Notes: a model not told the origin generated them from the sequence alone. A DNA stretch of 64,000 bases from Petrotoga sp. 9PWA.NaAc.5.4 (GCF_002895485.1 NZ_AZRK01000002.1:1-64000), one strand, 5' to 3'; shown: positions 16,396 through 25,145, numbered from the stretch's first letter. Translations and numbers: made by a program.

Positions 16396-18027
16396 ATGGA
16401 AATGTTTTGCTATCAGTGTCAAGAAGCTTTGAACAACGAAGGATGTGTATTTTCTGGTATTTGTGGAAAAACATTAGAAACTTCTAATTTACAGGATTTA
16501 TTGATTTATATATTAAAAGGAGTATCGTATTGGGCAACTAAGGCTCGAGAATTAAACACAGAAGATCTTGATGTGGATCTTTACGTAGCAGAAGGATTAT
16601 TTGTAACTATAACAAATGTCAATTTTGATGAAGAAAGAATTGTGGAATATATAAATGAAGCTCTTGAAAAAAGAAATATAATAGAAAACAAATTTAAAGA
16701 AGCTTATAAAAGGAAATATGGGAAAATATTTAACGAAGAAGTACCTGGTGCGGCAATATGGACTCCTCAAGAGAAAACAAAAGATGAATACCTTGAAAAA
16801 GCAGAAGAAATTGGTATTTTATCAGAAGAAAACGAAGATATAAGATCTTTAAAGAGTTTTCTATTATTTGGATTAAAAGGTGTTGCAGCTTATACTGATC
16901 ATGCGTATGTATTAAAAAATTCTAACGAAGATATTCTCGCTTTCATTGAAAAGGCTTTAGCCCAAAGTTTGCGTGATGATATAACAGCTGAAGAATTAAC
17001 AAATTTGGTTTTAGAAACCGGTAAATATGCTGTTAATGCTATGGCCTTATTAGATGAAGCAAATACTTCCCGTTTTGGAAATCCAGAAATAACAGAAGTT
17101 TACACAGGAACATATGAAGCACCAGCAATATTAGTAAGTGGACACGATCTTTTGGACCTTTATGAAATTTTAGAACAAACAAAAGGTACAGGAATAAAAG
17201 TATATACTCATGGTGAGATGCTTCCTGCGAATGCTTATCCAGAACTAAAAAAATATGATCATTTGGTTGGAAATTACGGGGGCTCTTGGTGGAAGCAACA
17301 ACAAGAATTTGAGGAATTCGGTGGAGCTATAGTCATGACAACTAATTGTATCCAAAAACCAAGAGAATCTTACAAAGACATAATATTTACAACAGGACTT
17401 GTTGGTTGGCCAGAAGTAACTCATATTCCAAATAGAAAAGATGATGGACATAAAGATTTTTCACCAGTAATAAAAAAGGCATTAGAAATTGGTCCAATTA
17501 AAAAAAGGGAAGGAAAAAAGATTACTATAGGGTTTGCGCATGAACAAACTGTTAAAGTAGCAGACAAAATTGTTGAAGCTGTGAAAACTGGAAAAATATC
17601 AAAGTTCTATGTTATGGGTGGTTGTGACGGAAGAAACAAAGAAAGAAATTACTATACGAATTTTGCAAAAGAACTTCCACAAGATACTGTTATTCTTACA
17701 GCAGGATGTGCTAAGTACAGATACAACATGCTTGATTTAGGAGATATAGATGGAATACCAAGAGTTATAGATGCTGGACAATGCAATGATTCTTACTCGT
17801 TAGTATTAACAGCTCTAAAATTAAAAGAAGCTTTTGGATTAAACGATATTAATGAACTTCCGATTGAATATAACATCGCATGGTACGAACAAAAAGCTGT
17901 AGCAGTTTTACTTGCTCTACTTTATATGGGAGTAAAGGGAATAAGGTTAGGTCCAACATTACCTGCTTTTCTTTCTCCAAATGTCTTAGAAACAGTTGCT
18001 AAAACATTTGATATTAAAACAATATAG
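16396..18027 (+). CDS. hcp: Hybrid-cluster protein (hydroxylamine reductase/NO reductase), class III
   Basis: The 543-residue cytoplasmic Fe-S enzyme reduces NO or hydroxylamine. The N-terminal cubane ligands are Cys5, Cys8, Cys17 and Cys23 (CYQC...GC...GICGK). Hybrid-cluster ligands are visible in [10 protein letters not shown] (His), THGEMLPA (Glu), TTNCIQKP (Cys), AGCAKYRYN (Cys), GQCNDSYS (Cys) and AWYEQKA (Glu/Lys). The short N-terminus without extra helices marks the thermophile/archaeal class III form. AAAGGAGG lies ten bases before the ATG. It would belong to the HcpR regulon, although the nearest palindrome is upstream of the cupin gene and a repeat lies between. Confidence 0.95.
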   Translation: MEMFCYQCQEALNNEGCVFSGICGKTLETSNLQDLLIYILKGVSYWATKARELNTEDLDVDLYVAEGLFVTITNVNFDEERIVEYINEALEKRNIIENKFKEAYKRKYGKIFNEEVPGAAIWTPQEKTKDEYLEKAEEIGILSEENEDIRSLKSFLLFGLKGVAAYTDHAYVLKNSNEDILAFIEKALAQSLRDDITAEELTNLVLETGKYAVNAMALLDEANTSRFGNPEITEVYTGTYEAPAILVSGHDLLDLYEILEQTKGTGIKVYTHGEMLPANAYPELKKYDHLVGNYGGSWWKQQQEFEEFGGAIVMTTNCIQKPRESYKDIIFTTGLVGWPEVTHIPNRKDDGHKDFSPVIKKALEIGPIKKREGKKITIGFAHEQTVKVADKIVEAVKTGKISKFYVMGGCDGRNKERNYYTNFAKELPQDTVILTAGCAKYRYNMLDLGDIDGIPRVIDAGQCNDSYSLVLTALKLKEAFGLNDINELPIEYNIAWYEQKAVAVLLALLYMGVKGIRLGPTLPAFLSPNVLETVAKTFDIKTI

Positions 18028-18049
18028 GAAACATCGTATTTGAAAAACA

Positions 18050-18079
18050 AAAGGCTTTGATTTCTTCAAAGCCTTTTTA
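18050..18079 (+). terminator. Rho-independent terminator of hcp
   Basis: AAAGGCTTTGA and TCAAAGCCTTT form an 11-bp stem with a 5-base loop, followed by TTTAT. A group IIC intron fragment begins six bases after it. Confidence 0.9.
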
Positions 18080-18084
18080 TTTGG

Positions 18085-18232
18085 GTGAGCTCTACATGTG
18101 TGATAGCTTGATGGTGAAAGTTTGCTATGGGTTTGACAGTGGCAACAATTAGCCAAAGGCAAGTATGTCCATTGTGAGATGGAATCTGTAAGGAAGATAT
18201 CGGCGAAATCCTGGCCTGATGAACAAGGAGCC
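18085..18232 (+). ncRNA. Group IIC intron 5' (domain I) fragment, copy 1
   Basis: The 148-bp sequence begins GTGAGC and contains GATGGTGAAAGT, AAGGCAAGTATGTCC, AGATGGAATCTG, GGAAGATATCGGCGAAAT and GGCCTGATGAACAAG. These align in order with the 5' third of the Oceanobacillus-type group IIC intron. It ends abruptly and has no maturase or 3' end. It sits directly behind a terminator, the known insertion preference of class C introns. About 90% identical to the copy at 19438. Confidence 0.8.
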
Positions 18233-18343
18233 CATTTTTTAGATTTATAAATCAAAGAAGATTTTTTATTTCTATGATATAATTTAACTAACAAGAAAAT
18301 TGTTATTTATTAATCTCAAAATAACTAAAAGAGAGGACAATTA

Positions 18344-19339
18344 ATGAATGAAATAAACAATCCACACGATGCTTTTTTCAAAAGGAACTTTGGAGACATA
18401 GAAATAGCAAAAGACTTCTTAAAAAACTATCTACCAAAAAATGTAGCACAAGCGATAGACTTAGAACATATAGAAAAAGAAAATGGAAGTTATGTTGATG
18501 AAGAGTTCCAAAATGTGCAATCAGATTTATTATGGAAAACCAAAATAAACAACAATGAAGGATATATATACATATTATTTGAGCACAAGAGTTATAAAGA
18601 CAAGAAAGTCATATTCCAATTATTAAAATACATGCTCAAAATATGGGAAGAAAAATACGACAAAACGAAAAACAAGATACCAATAATAATACCGATAGTA
18701 GTATACCATGGAGAAACGATATGGAACATAGAAACGAATTTAATAAACCTAATTGAAGGAGTCAAAGACATACCCGAAGGAATGAAAAGATACATACCGA
18801 GCTATGAATATGAAATATACGACTTTTCGCCGAAATCGAAAGCAAAAATAGCAGGAGAAGCATACACAAGATTAGTAATAGAAGTGATGAGAAGTGCATT
18901 TGAAAAAGACAAAGAACGATTTTACAAAGCATTTAAGCTAATGGTAGAACTAACGAACAAAATGCAAGACAAAGAAAAAGCTGATGAAGTATTTGAGATA
19001 TGTTTAAAATATTTGTTGGATACAAAAGATGACATTGAGATAGAAGAAATGGAAAAAGTAGCAAAAGAAGAATCAGTTGAAAGGGGTGAATTGATAATGT
19101 CAATAGCTGAAAAGTTGAGAGAAGAAGGTATTAAAAAAGGTATTGAAAAAGGTATTGAGAAGGGCAAACTTGAAGGAGAAAAGGAAACATTAATAAATCT
19201 TCTAAAAGTAAAATATGGCAAAGATTTGACTAAAGAGTTGGAAGAAAAAATAAGAAAAGCAAGCGAAGAAAAGATAAATAAACTAATGGAGAAATTCTTT
19301 GAAATCACATTAGACGAACTAAAAGAAATTCTAAAATAA
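18344..19339 (+). CDS. Rpn/PD-(D/E)XK nuclease family protein (Transposase_31-like)
   Basis: The 331-residue protein opens NPHDAFFKRNFGD, the mark of the Rpn (recombination-promoting nuclease)/PF04754 family. The nuclease core shows Asp in VQSDLLW, Glu and Lys in LFEHKS, and KIPIIIPIVVYHGE. Such proteins cleave DNA and are spread as mobile accessory genes. The C-terminus is a charged helix with three GIEKGIEKGK-type repeats, encoded by 12-bp tandem units at 19127-19162. GAGAGGAC precedes the ATG. The gene is flanked by two copies of a group IIC intron fragment and followed by its own terminator, suggesting acquisition as a cassette. Confidence 0.85.
   Translation: MNEINNPHDAFFKRNFGDIEIAKDFLKNYLPKNVAQAIDLEHIEKENGSYVDEEFQNVQSDLLWKTKINNNEGYIYILFEHKSYKDKKVIFQLLKYMLKIWEEKYDKTKNKIPIIIPIVVYHGETIWNIETNLINLIEGVKDIPEGMKRYIPSYEYEIYDFSPKSKAKIAGEAYTRLVIEVMRSAFEKDKERFYKAFKLMVELTNKMQDKEKADEVFEICLKYLLDTKDDIEIEEMEKVAKEESVERGELIMSIAEKLREEGIKKGIEKGIEKGKLEGEKETLINLLKVKYGKDLTKELEEKIRKASEEKINKLMEKFFEITLDELKEILK
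19127..19162 (+). repeat. Three 12-bp tandem units in the Rpn gene
   Basis: Three consecutive units, GGTATTAAAAAA, GGTATTGAAAAA and GGTATTGAGAAG, encode the repeated G-I-x-K tetrapeptide. Gain or loss of a unit would keep the frame. Confidence 0.8.
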
Positions 19340-19405
19340 AACCAGGAGATGGGCAGATAGCAGGTCCTTTTATGAAAGCACAATTGGTTCTAAGTTTGAA
19401 AGAAA

Positions 19406-19436
19406 AAGACGTCCAACTCGGACGTCTTATTTTTAG
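19406..19436 (+). terminator. Terminator behind the Rpn gene
   Basis: AAGACGTCC and GGACGTCTT form a perfect 9-bp stem with loop AACTC, followed by ATTTTT. The second intron fragment starts about two bases later. Confidence 0.9.
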
Positions 19437-19437
19437 A

Positions 19438-19585
19438 GTGAACTCTACATGTGTGATAGCTTGATGGTGAAAGTCCGCTATGGGTTTGATAGTGACAACA
19501 ATTAGTCAAAGGCAAGTATGTCCATTGTGAGATGGAATCTGGAAGGAAGATATCGGCGAAATCTTGGCCTGATGAACAAGGAGCC
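19438..19585 (+). ncRNA. Group IIC intron 5' (domain I) fragment, copy 2
   Basis: This 148-bp fragment begins GTGAAC and ends at the same internal point (AACAAGGAGCC) as the copy at 18085, with scattered substitutions. It again follows a terminator directly. No intron protein or domain V is seen behind it. The sequence up to tldD at 19707 holds AT-rich promoter text with TATAAT-like words at about 19650-19665. Confidence 0.8.
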
Positions 19586-19706
19586 TTAATAAGACTGAAT
19601 TGGAATGGAATTTAGCTATATAATTTAGATTTATATAGTAATTGTAGTATAATAAGTATAATAAGGAAAGTTAACTATCTTGAAAAGAAGATTGGAGGGA
19701 AAAATA

Positions 19707-21119
19707 GTGAATTTAAGCAAGCAACAGTATTTAGAAATATTGAATAATTCTTTATCTTCAGGTGGAGAATATTCAGAAATCTTTTATGAAGATGTTTTTG
19801 GAACAAATATTTTATATGACAATGGGAAAATAGAAAAAGTTAATTTTTCGAGTAGAAAAGGTGCAAGTATAAGAGTTGTATCAGAAGATGAAACTGTGTT
19901 TGCACATACGAACGACCCAACATTTGAAAATCTTAAAAGTTTGGCTGATACTTTAAAAAAGATAGCTTCTGAAAGGTTTAACAGTGAAAGTATCATAAAG
20001 GTTGAAAATCTTGAAGAAAAAGAAAAAATAGATTTTTCTCCTTTTAAAATACCATTTGATACGGTATCAATCGATGAAAAAATCGAGAAAGTTCTTAAAG
20101 GTGTTAATTTATTAAAAAATGCTGATAAAAGAATAAAACAAATTACTGTTTCTTATTCTGACAGTAGTAGAAAAGTTAAAGTCATAAATTCTGAAGGGAA
20201 AATAGTTGAAGATATAAGAAATTACCCTGTTTATTCGGTGATTGTATACGCAGAAGATAACAATGGGAATTTGTACAGAGGATACTCTTCTGATGCAGCT
20301 AACATGGGATTCGAATTTTTTACGGATGAAATGATTGAAAAATTAACGAAAGATGTTGTGAGACAGGTAGTTTCACAGATAGAAGGAGAAGATGCTCCGG
20401 CAGGTGAGTTTACGGTGGTTCTTTCTTCTGAGGCAGGCGGAACAATGATTCATGAAGCCTGTGGCCATGGAATGGAAGCAGATTTAGTTTTATCTGGTTC
20501 TGTTTACAGAGATAAAGTAGGTAAAAAGATTGCTTCAGAAAAAATTAATGTGGTTGATGATGGAACTGATAAAAATAAAAGAGGGACACTTAATTACGAT
20601 GACGAAGGTACTCCAACAAAAAGGACTGTATTAATAGAAAATGGTATTTTAAAAGGCTATATGCATTCTAAAATAACTGCAAAGAAATTTAATGTTGAAT
20701 CTACAGGAAATGGGAGAAGAGAGTCTTATATGGTATTGCCGATTGTTAGAATGAGAAATACAATGATTTTGCCAGGTAAGGATAATCCTGAAGATATTAT
20801 AAAATCTGTAAAGTATGGTATTTTTGTAAGAAAGATGGGTGGAGGTCAGGTTGATGTTATAAGTGGAGATTTTCAATTTGGTGTTGACGAAGGTTATATT
20901 ATAGAAAATGGAGAATTGAAAAACTCCATTAGGGGAGCAAGTTTAGTAGGTAATGGTTTAAAAGTTCTTGAAAGTATTGATATGGTAGGTAACGATTTGG
21001 GTTATGGAGTTGGAACGTGCGGGAAGGATGGGCAAGGGGCGCCTGTGTCAGATGCTCAGCCTACAATAAGAATTCCAAAACTTATTGTTGGTGGAATTGT
21101 AAAAGGAGGAAGTAAATAA
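19707..21119 (+). CDS. tldD: TldD metalloprotease subunit
   Basis: TldD is the catalytic half of the TldD/TldE zinc protease, which degrades unfolded peptides in the cytoplasm and matures some peptide antibiotics. The metal motif HEACGH (HExxxH) lies in GGTMIHEACGHGMEADLVLSG, and the distal ligand region is RMRNTMILPGKDN. I choose GTG 19707 because GGAGGG lies seven bases upstream; a TTG nine codons earlier lacks a site. The resulting 470 residues fit the family. The stop overlaps the next start (TAATG), so TldD and TldE are made together. Confidence 0.92.
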   Translation: MNLSKQQYLEILNNSLSSGGEYSEIFYEDVFGTNILYDNGKIEKVNFSSRKGASIRVVSEDETVFAHTNDPTFENLKSLADTLKKIASERFNSESIIKVENLEEKEKIDFSPFKIPFDTVSIDEKIEKVLKGVNLLKNADKRIKQITVSYSDSSRKVKVINSEGKIVEDIRNYPVYSVIVYAEDNNGNLYRGYSSDAANMGFEFFTDEMIEKLTKDVVRQVVSQIEGEDAPAGEFTVVLSSEAGGTMIHEACGHGMEADLVLSGSVYRDKVGKKIASEKINVVDDGTDKNKRGTLNYDDEGTPTKRTVLIENGILKGYMHSKITAKKFNVESTGNGRRESYMVLPIVRMRNTMILPGKDNPEDIIKSVKYGIFVRKMGGGQVDVISGDFQFGVDEGYIIENGELKNSIRGASLVGNGLKVLESIDMVGNDLGYGVGTCGKDGQGAPVSDAQPTIRIPKLIVGGIVKGGSK

Positions 21120-22450
21120 TGACTATAAAACAGATACTTGATAAAGCCATAATTAATTTAGTGAATAAGGGATTAAAAGGTCAAATAAACGTATTTTCAG
21201 TTGAAAACAAAATAGCTTCTTTCAGCAATGGAAAATTAGAACAATTAAGTGAAGGCGAAATAGGTAATGTAGGAATTAAAGTTATAACAAAAGACGGAAA
21301 AACATCTACTTCTTCAACAAATATATTGACTCAAGAAGGTATAATGCAAGCATTAGAAAAAGCGATTGATATGGTTAAATATACACAAGAAGATGAAGCG
21401 AACGATATTTCAGATGATAAAGAATTTACATATATTGATTGGGCCTTTGATATGGACACAAAAGATATGAATTTGAATGAAGTTATGAAACTTGCTGAAA
21501 ATTTAGAAAAGAAAGCCAAAAATGCGGACGAAAGGATTAAGTTTGTACGTGGTGCAGAGTATGAAACATCACTTACAAGAATATATTTTGTCAATACTAA
21601 TGGCTTGTATAAAAATGCATTGTTTACAAATGCCTCAAGTTCTGTTAGTTTAGCAGCTATAGAGGGAGAAAAATCTTCTTTCGGTTTTGACTTTGAAGTT
21701 GCACAAAGCGTGAGACTCATTGATATAGATAGAATTGTAAAAAACTCGGTAGAATTTGCTATTTCTGGACTTAATGCCGAAGTTTTAAAATCTGGTAGAT
21801 ATGATATAATTATGAGTCCTTTCGCTTCTGCGAACTTCATAGGAACCTTAGTTACTCCTTTATCAGGTGAAAATGTCTATAAAGGGAAATCTTTTTTGAG
21901 AGAAAAGTTGAATCAAGAAGTTGCAAATAAAAAAGTTACTCTTATTCATGATCCAATGAATGGTTCTGCTCCTATAATAACTTCTTTCGATAACGAAGGA
22001 ACAAATACATCGAGATTTAATGTTATTGAAAAGGGCATCTTAAAAACTTATTTACATAATATATATTCGGCAAATAAGTTTGGTGCTAAACCAACTGGTA
22101 ACGCTTTTTCTTCCGTTAATTCTCCTAATCCTTCGATAGGAACAATTAATTTACACTTTATTGCTAATGAGACAAAAAAAGAAATATTGAATGTTTCAAA
22201 AGCTTTGTATGTAACAAATATAATGGGTATGCATACCACTGATCCAAGTTCAGGCAGATTTTCAGTTCAAATAAGTGGAAGAGTTATAGAAAATGGAGAA
22301 TTTGTAGGTAGTTTTAGAGGGATGACGCTGGCAGGGACTTTATCAGAGTTGTTGAATAATTTAGAAGCTATCGGAACGGATTTTAAATACTTTGGTCCTG
22401 TTTCAGGCTCAACGATGTTGATAAAAGATTTAAGTGTAGGTGGAAAATAA
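21119..22450 (+). CDS. pmbA: TldE/PmbA metalloprotease subunit
   Basis: This 443-residue partner of TldD is homologous to it but lacks the HExxxH motif, as expected for the non-catalytic subunit. Family segments are INVFSVENKIASFSNGKLEQ, VRGAEYETSLTRIYFVNTNG, SPFASANFIGTLVTPLSGE and FVGSFRGMTLAGTL. It completes the heterodimer whose channel admits small unfolded substrates. Its start overlaps the tldD stop by one base and the gene ends at a bidirectional terminator. Confidence 0.92.
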   Translation: MTIKQILDKAIINLVNKGLKGQINVFSVENKIASFSNGKLEQLSEGEIGNVGIKVITKDGKTSTSSTNILTQEGIMQALEKAIDMVKYTQEDEANDISDDKEFTYIDWAFDMDTKDMNLNEVMKLAENLEKKAKNADERIKFVRGAEYETSLTRIYFVNTNGLYKNALFTNASSSVSLAAIEGEKSSFGFDFEVAQSVRLIDIDRIVKNSVEFAISGLNAEVLKSGRYDIIMSPFASANFIGTLVTPLSGENVYKGKSFLREKLNQEVANKKVTLIHDPMNGSAPIITSFDNEGTNTSRFNVIEKGILKTYLHNIYSANKFGAKPTGNAFSSVNSPNPSIGTINLHFIANETKKEILNVSKALYVTNIMGMHTTDPSSGRFSVQISGRVIENGEFVGSFRGMTLAGTLSELLNNLEAIGTDFKYFGPVSGSTMLIKDLSVGGK

Positions 22451-22452
22451 AG

Positions 22453-22478
22453 AAAGGACGGGTAACCGTCCTTTTTTA
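22453..22478. terminator. Bidirectional terminator between tldE and rplT
   Basis: AAAGGACGG, loop GTAA, CCGTCCTTT, followed by TTTATAA. The convergent rplT gene ends seven bases further on. Confidence 0.9.
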
Positions 22479-22484
22479 TAATTA

Positions 22485-22853
22485 TTAAGATTGAGTATTT
22501 GTTGTAAGCGCTTTTTTCGCAATATCTACATATTGATTGAATGTATCTGAATCATAAATTGCGAGTTCTGAAAGCATTTTTCTATTTATATTAACATTCG
22601 CCAATTTTAATCCATGAATAAACTCATTGTATTTCAATCCTTGAGCTCTTGCTGCAGCGTTGATTCTAGTTATCCATAATTTTCTGTAGTTACTTTTTTT
22701 CTCTTTTCTACCTGCAAAAGAATATTTACCAGATTTATAAAATTGTTGTCTTGCTAGCTTATAACGTCTGCTTAAAGTTCCTCTATAACCTTTAGCTGCT
22801 TTTAAAAATTTCTTTCTTTTTTTTCGGGCATTCACAGATCTCTTTATTCTCAT
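22485..22853 (-). CDS. rplT: Ribosomal protein bL20
   Basis: The 122-residue basic protein of the large subunit opens MRIKRSVNARKKRKKFLKAAKGYRG... (conserved RNA-binding N-terminus) and continues with SYRKLWITRINAAAR-type text typical of L20. It binds 23S rRNA early in assembly and in many bacteria also represses its own operon through the leader RNA. It is last in the infC-rpmI-rplT operon. Confidence 0.97.
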   Translation of the reverse strand: MRIKRSVNARKKRKKFLKAAKGYRGTLSRRYKLARQQFYKSGKYSFAGRKEKKSNYRKLWITRINAAARAQGLKYNEFIHGLKLANVNINRKMLSELAIYDSDTFNQYVDIAKKALTTNTQS

Positions 22854-22897
22854 GTTTTGCTCACCTCATTATTTAAGATTTAATTTAAGATAAATTT

Positions 22898-23104
22898 CTA
22901 TCCCTTTAAACCAAGAGCTTTTTTTGCATGTTCTTTTAATTCTTTTGGAACTTCTACCTCTTTAGTCAATCTATTCATATGTTTACTACTTTTAAAACCG
23001 GTATTGTGTCCTACATGACTTCTATGTCTAAAGATTTTACCTGTCTTTGTCACTTTAAATCTCTTTTTTGCAGAACTTTTAGTTTTTATTTTTATTTTTG
23101 CCAT
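22898..23104 (-). CDS. rpmI: Ribosomal protein bL35
   Basis: The 68-residue protein has the conserved KIKTKSSAKKRFKVTKTGK and HRSHVGHNTG text of L35. It lies between infC and rplT, the usual order. A degraded dispersed repeat fills the gap to infC. Confidence 0.97.
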   Translation of the reverse strand: MAKIKIKTKSSAKKRFKVTKTGKIFRHRSHVGHNTGFKSSKHMNRLTKEVEVPKELKEHAKKALGLKG

Positions 23105-23109
23105 TTAAT

Positions 23110-23215
23110 ATCCTCCTTAACATAGGTTTTTACTGATTTTAAAATTCTAAGATGTCATAAACCCATAATAAATTAAAAACCTTATTTTTAGAAAATTCAC
23201 ATTTTTAAAGTCAGA
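23110..23215 (-). repeat. Degraded dispersed repeat between infC and rpmI
   Basis: ACCCATAATAAATTAAAAACC, then TTATTTTTAGAAAATTCAC and ATTTTTAAAGTC follow the order of the dispersed repeat family with many changes. Orientation relative to rpmI agrees with the other copies. Confidence 0.45.
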
Positions 23216-23240
23216 ATAAATTTGTCCATTTCTTTACTAA

Positions 23241-23765
23241 TTAATTTTTTATTTTTTCATTAATAGGTTCTAAAATAACGTCCATGTCTTTTCCTATAAG
23301 TTTTATCTCTCTCGAAACTTTTGCAATATCAGTTGTTTGAGCTATAACCTTCTCTAAAAGTTCTTTTCCTTTATCTTTAAACATAATATCTCTTCCCAAA
23401 AACATTACCACAACTCTGACTTTTTGACCATCTTCCAAGAAATCACGGATCTTTTTTAATTTCGTATTAAAATCATGATCGTCTATTCTTAATCTAAACT
23501 TCATTTCTTTGACTACTTGTTTTTTCTGTTTTTTCTTTGCTAATTTCTCTTTTTTCTCTTTTTCATATAAATATTTTCCGTAGTCCATCATTCTTGCAAC
23601 TGGTGGTTTTGAATCAGGAGAAACAAGAACTAAATCAAGGCCTACTTGCTGTGCCATTTTTAAGGCTTCTTTAGTGCTAACTTCACCTACTTTGTTACCA
23701 TTTTGATCAATCAAAAGAACCTTTCTTGCCTTGATCTCTTCATTTTTAGCGACTTTATCGCTTAT
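23241..23765 (-). CDS. infC: Translation initiation factor IF-3 with probable AUA start
   Basis: IF-3 binds the 30S subunit and checks start-codon pairing. Both domains are present (LIDQNGNKVGEVSTKEAL; KFRLRIDDHDFNTKLKKIRDFL). No ATG/GTG lies upstream of the conserved N-terminus. The frame opens after a TGA at 23774-23772, and the only site matched to a ribosome site (AAGGAAGGTGA) is ATA at 23765, seven bases behind GGTG. This gives ISDKVAKNEEIKARKVLLID, the expected N-terminus, and 174 residues. infC genes classically use AUU as start to allow self-regulation, so AUA here is plausible. A TTG at 23714 would delete conserved residues. Confidence 0.9.
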   Translation of the reverse strand: MSDKVAKNEEIKARKVLLIDQNGNKVGEVSTKEALKMAQQVGLDLVLVSPDSKPPVARMMDYGKYLYEKEKKEKLAKKKQKKQVVKEMKFRLRIDDHDFNTKLKKIRDFLEDGQKVRVVVMFLGRDIMFKDKGKELLEKVIAQTTDIAKVSREIKLIGKDMDVILEPINEKIKN

Positions 23766-23798
23766 ATAGAATCACCTTCCTTTAAAATTTACAAAAAT

Positions 23799-23927
23799 AA
23801 AATGGGTAACATTACGTCACCCATTTCTAATTTGTATTTTGTTTAATAAACTGTTTAAATAATTTTGGGTACCCCTATCGGATATTATTTACTCCGGAGG
23901 TGGGAAGTTCAAATATGGGTGACTTCC
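23799..23927 (-). promoter_or_regulatory. Leader attenuator of the infC-rpmI-rplT operon
   Basis: On the minus strand AATGGGTGAC and GTTACCCATT form a 10-bp terminator stem (23801-23825) followed by TTATTTTT. Further upstream GTCACCCAT (23923-23915) is perfectly complementary to the first arm of that stem and would act as antiterminator. It is itself enclosed by a GGAAGT/ACTTCC hairpin (23903-23927). The three mutually exclusive pairings are the design of a transcription attenuator, as known for L20/infC leaders. Confidence 0.65.
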
Positions 23928-23949
23928 ACTTAATTAATAATATTTTTGT

Positions 23950-24025
23950 TGGTGGGCCATGCGGGATTCGAACCCACGACCTACTGATTAAGAGTCAGCC
24001 GCTCTACCAACTGAGCTAATGGCCC
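23950..24025 (-). tRNA. tRNA-Lys (CTT)
   Basis: GGGCCAT/ATGGCCC acceptor arm, D-arm AGCTCAGTTGGTAGAGC, anticodon loop ACTCTTAAT with CTT, and T-arm GTGGGTTCGAATCCC. The 3' CCA is encoded. It reads AAG codons and lies just upstream of the infC leader in the same direction. Confidence 0.95.
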
Positions 24026-24102
24026 TAAATACCGAAACCAATTATACAATAAAGAATTAAAAATGTCAACCTTAATGATTAAACAACGTTATAACTTAAA
24101 GC

Positions 24103-24347
24103 TTAATTGGTAACTTTTTCATTAGAAGTTTCATTTTTATTATCCTTTAAAGGAGAATTAGAATTTCCTTTTTTGGAATCCGTTAAATAAAAACCACTAC
24201 CTTTAAAAGATATTCCAACTTTACCTATCATTTTTTCTGCTTTTCCACCACATAATTCACATGTTATGTCAGGTTTTTCATTCATAGAATGAAGTATTGT
24301 AAATTCATATCCACAATTTGAACATCGATATTTATATAATGGCAATT
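24103..24347 (-). CDS. FmdB-family zinc ribbon protein
   Basis: This small (81-residue) putative regulatory protein opens MPLYKYRCSNCGYEFTILHS, the FmdB/CxxC zinc-ribbon pattern, with the second knuckle CELCGGKAEKMIGKV. The Lys-rich tail is low in complexity. I choose TTG at 24347 because GGAGGG lies upstream and the family begins MPLY. An upstream ATG frame would place the ribosome site inside the protein. Function in general is unknown; the family was named after a formamidase operon. Confidence 0.85.
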
Positions 24348-24491
24348 TTTTCCCTCCTTTCAATATATGTTATCGTATTATATAATCAGTATTGCATATG
24401 AAATATTTTTTTATTATGTACAAAAAATTCGCTTTCCTGTAGATTTTAGCGAATTTTTATGAATTATATAGTGTAAAAATGTTAAAATTTT

Positions 24492-25145
24492 TCACTTGTC
24501 GATGCTACCTGTTTCTATATACCAAAGATAAAGATCTAATTTTCCTAGAGAAATATGAGAAATTTTAGATAATTCTTTAAGTATATTTTCCATACTTATA
24601 TATTTTTTCTCATTCCACCCACTTTTAGGGAGATCTTCGATCAAATTATAAGATTTCATTATTCTTAAGATATGTTTATCAATTATGGCTATATTTTCAA
24701 AACCAACATTCCTAAGGAAATGACTCGCTTCTTTCCATCCAATTCCTTTTACGTTTTTGACAAGAAATTTTCTTGTTTGATAAACATCTTGCTTTAATAG
24801 ACTTTTTAAATCTTTAATTATCCATCTATTTTGAATAATATATTTTGCACGAGTGTTAGGAAATCTATGACCAATTTCTTTTAATTTTTTAATTAATTCT
24901 TCTTCACTAAACGTTGCAAATCCCGATTTAGAAATAACTTGCTGAGCTTTAATACCGCCTTTTGCTTTCCAGTTTGCCGTCAATATACAAAAACAAAGCT
25001 CGCTATATAAATCTAATTTGTCACCTTTTTCGCCAATATTTTTAAATTCTTGAAATCTTTTTTCAACTTGATCTTCTATGCTTTCTTTTAATTTTTCTAT
25101 TTGTCTTATCAGGGTATAAAATTTATCGGTATCAAAGATTATCAT
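24492..25145 (-). CDS. ogg: N-glycosylase/DNA lyase (archaeal-type Ogg2)
   Basis: The 217-residue enzyme removes 8-oxoguanine from DNA and cleaves the abasic site. The helix-hairpin-helix GPD motif reads VKGIGWKEASHFLRNVGF, with the catalytic Lys in WKEAS and the catalytic Asp in AIIDKHILR. The N-terminal CFCILTANWKAKGG also fits Ogg2. The form is typical of archaea and Thermotogales. It stands between FmdB and a membrane protein on the minus strand with about 60-130 bp gaps. Confidence 0.9.
   Translation of the reverse strand: MIIFDTDKFYTLIRQIEKLKESIEDQVEKRFQEFKNIGEKGDKLDLYSELCFCILTANWKAKGGIKAQQVISKSGFATFSEEELIKKLKEIGHRFPNTRAKYIIQNRWIIKDLKSLLKQDVYQTRKFLVKNVKGIGWKEASHFLRNVGFENIAIIDKHILRIMKSYNLIEDLPKSGWNEKKYISMENILKELSKISHISLGKLDLYLWYIETGSIDK

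Noticed and set aside
18085-19585. The two 148-bp repeats as a riboswitch or small RNA
   Set aside because: The ordered words GGTGAAAGT, GGCAAG-GTGTCC-like, GGAATCTG-AAGGAAG and GAACAAG match group IIC intron domain I, and the position behind terminators fits that class better.
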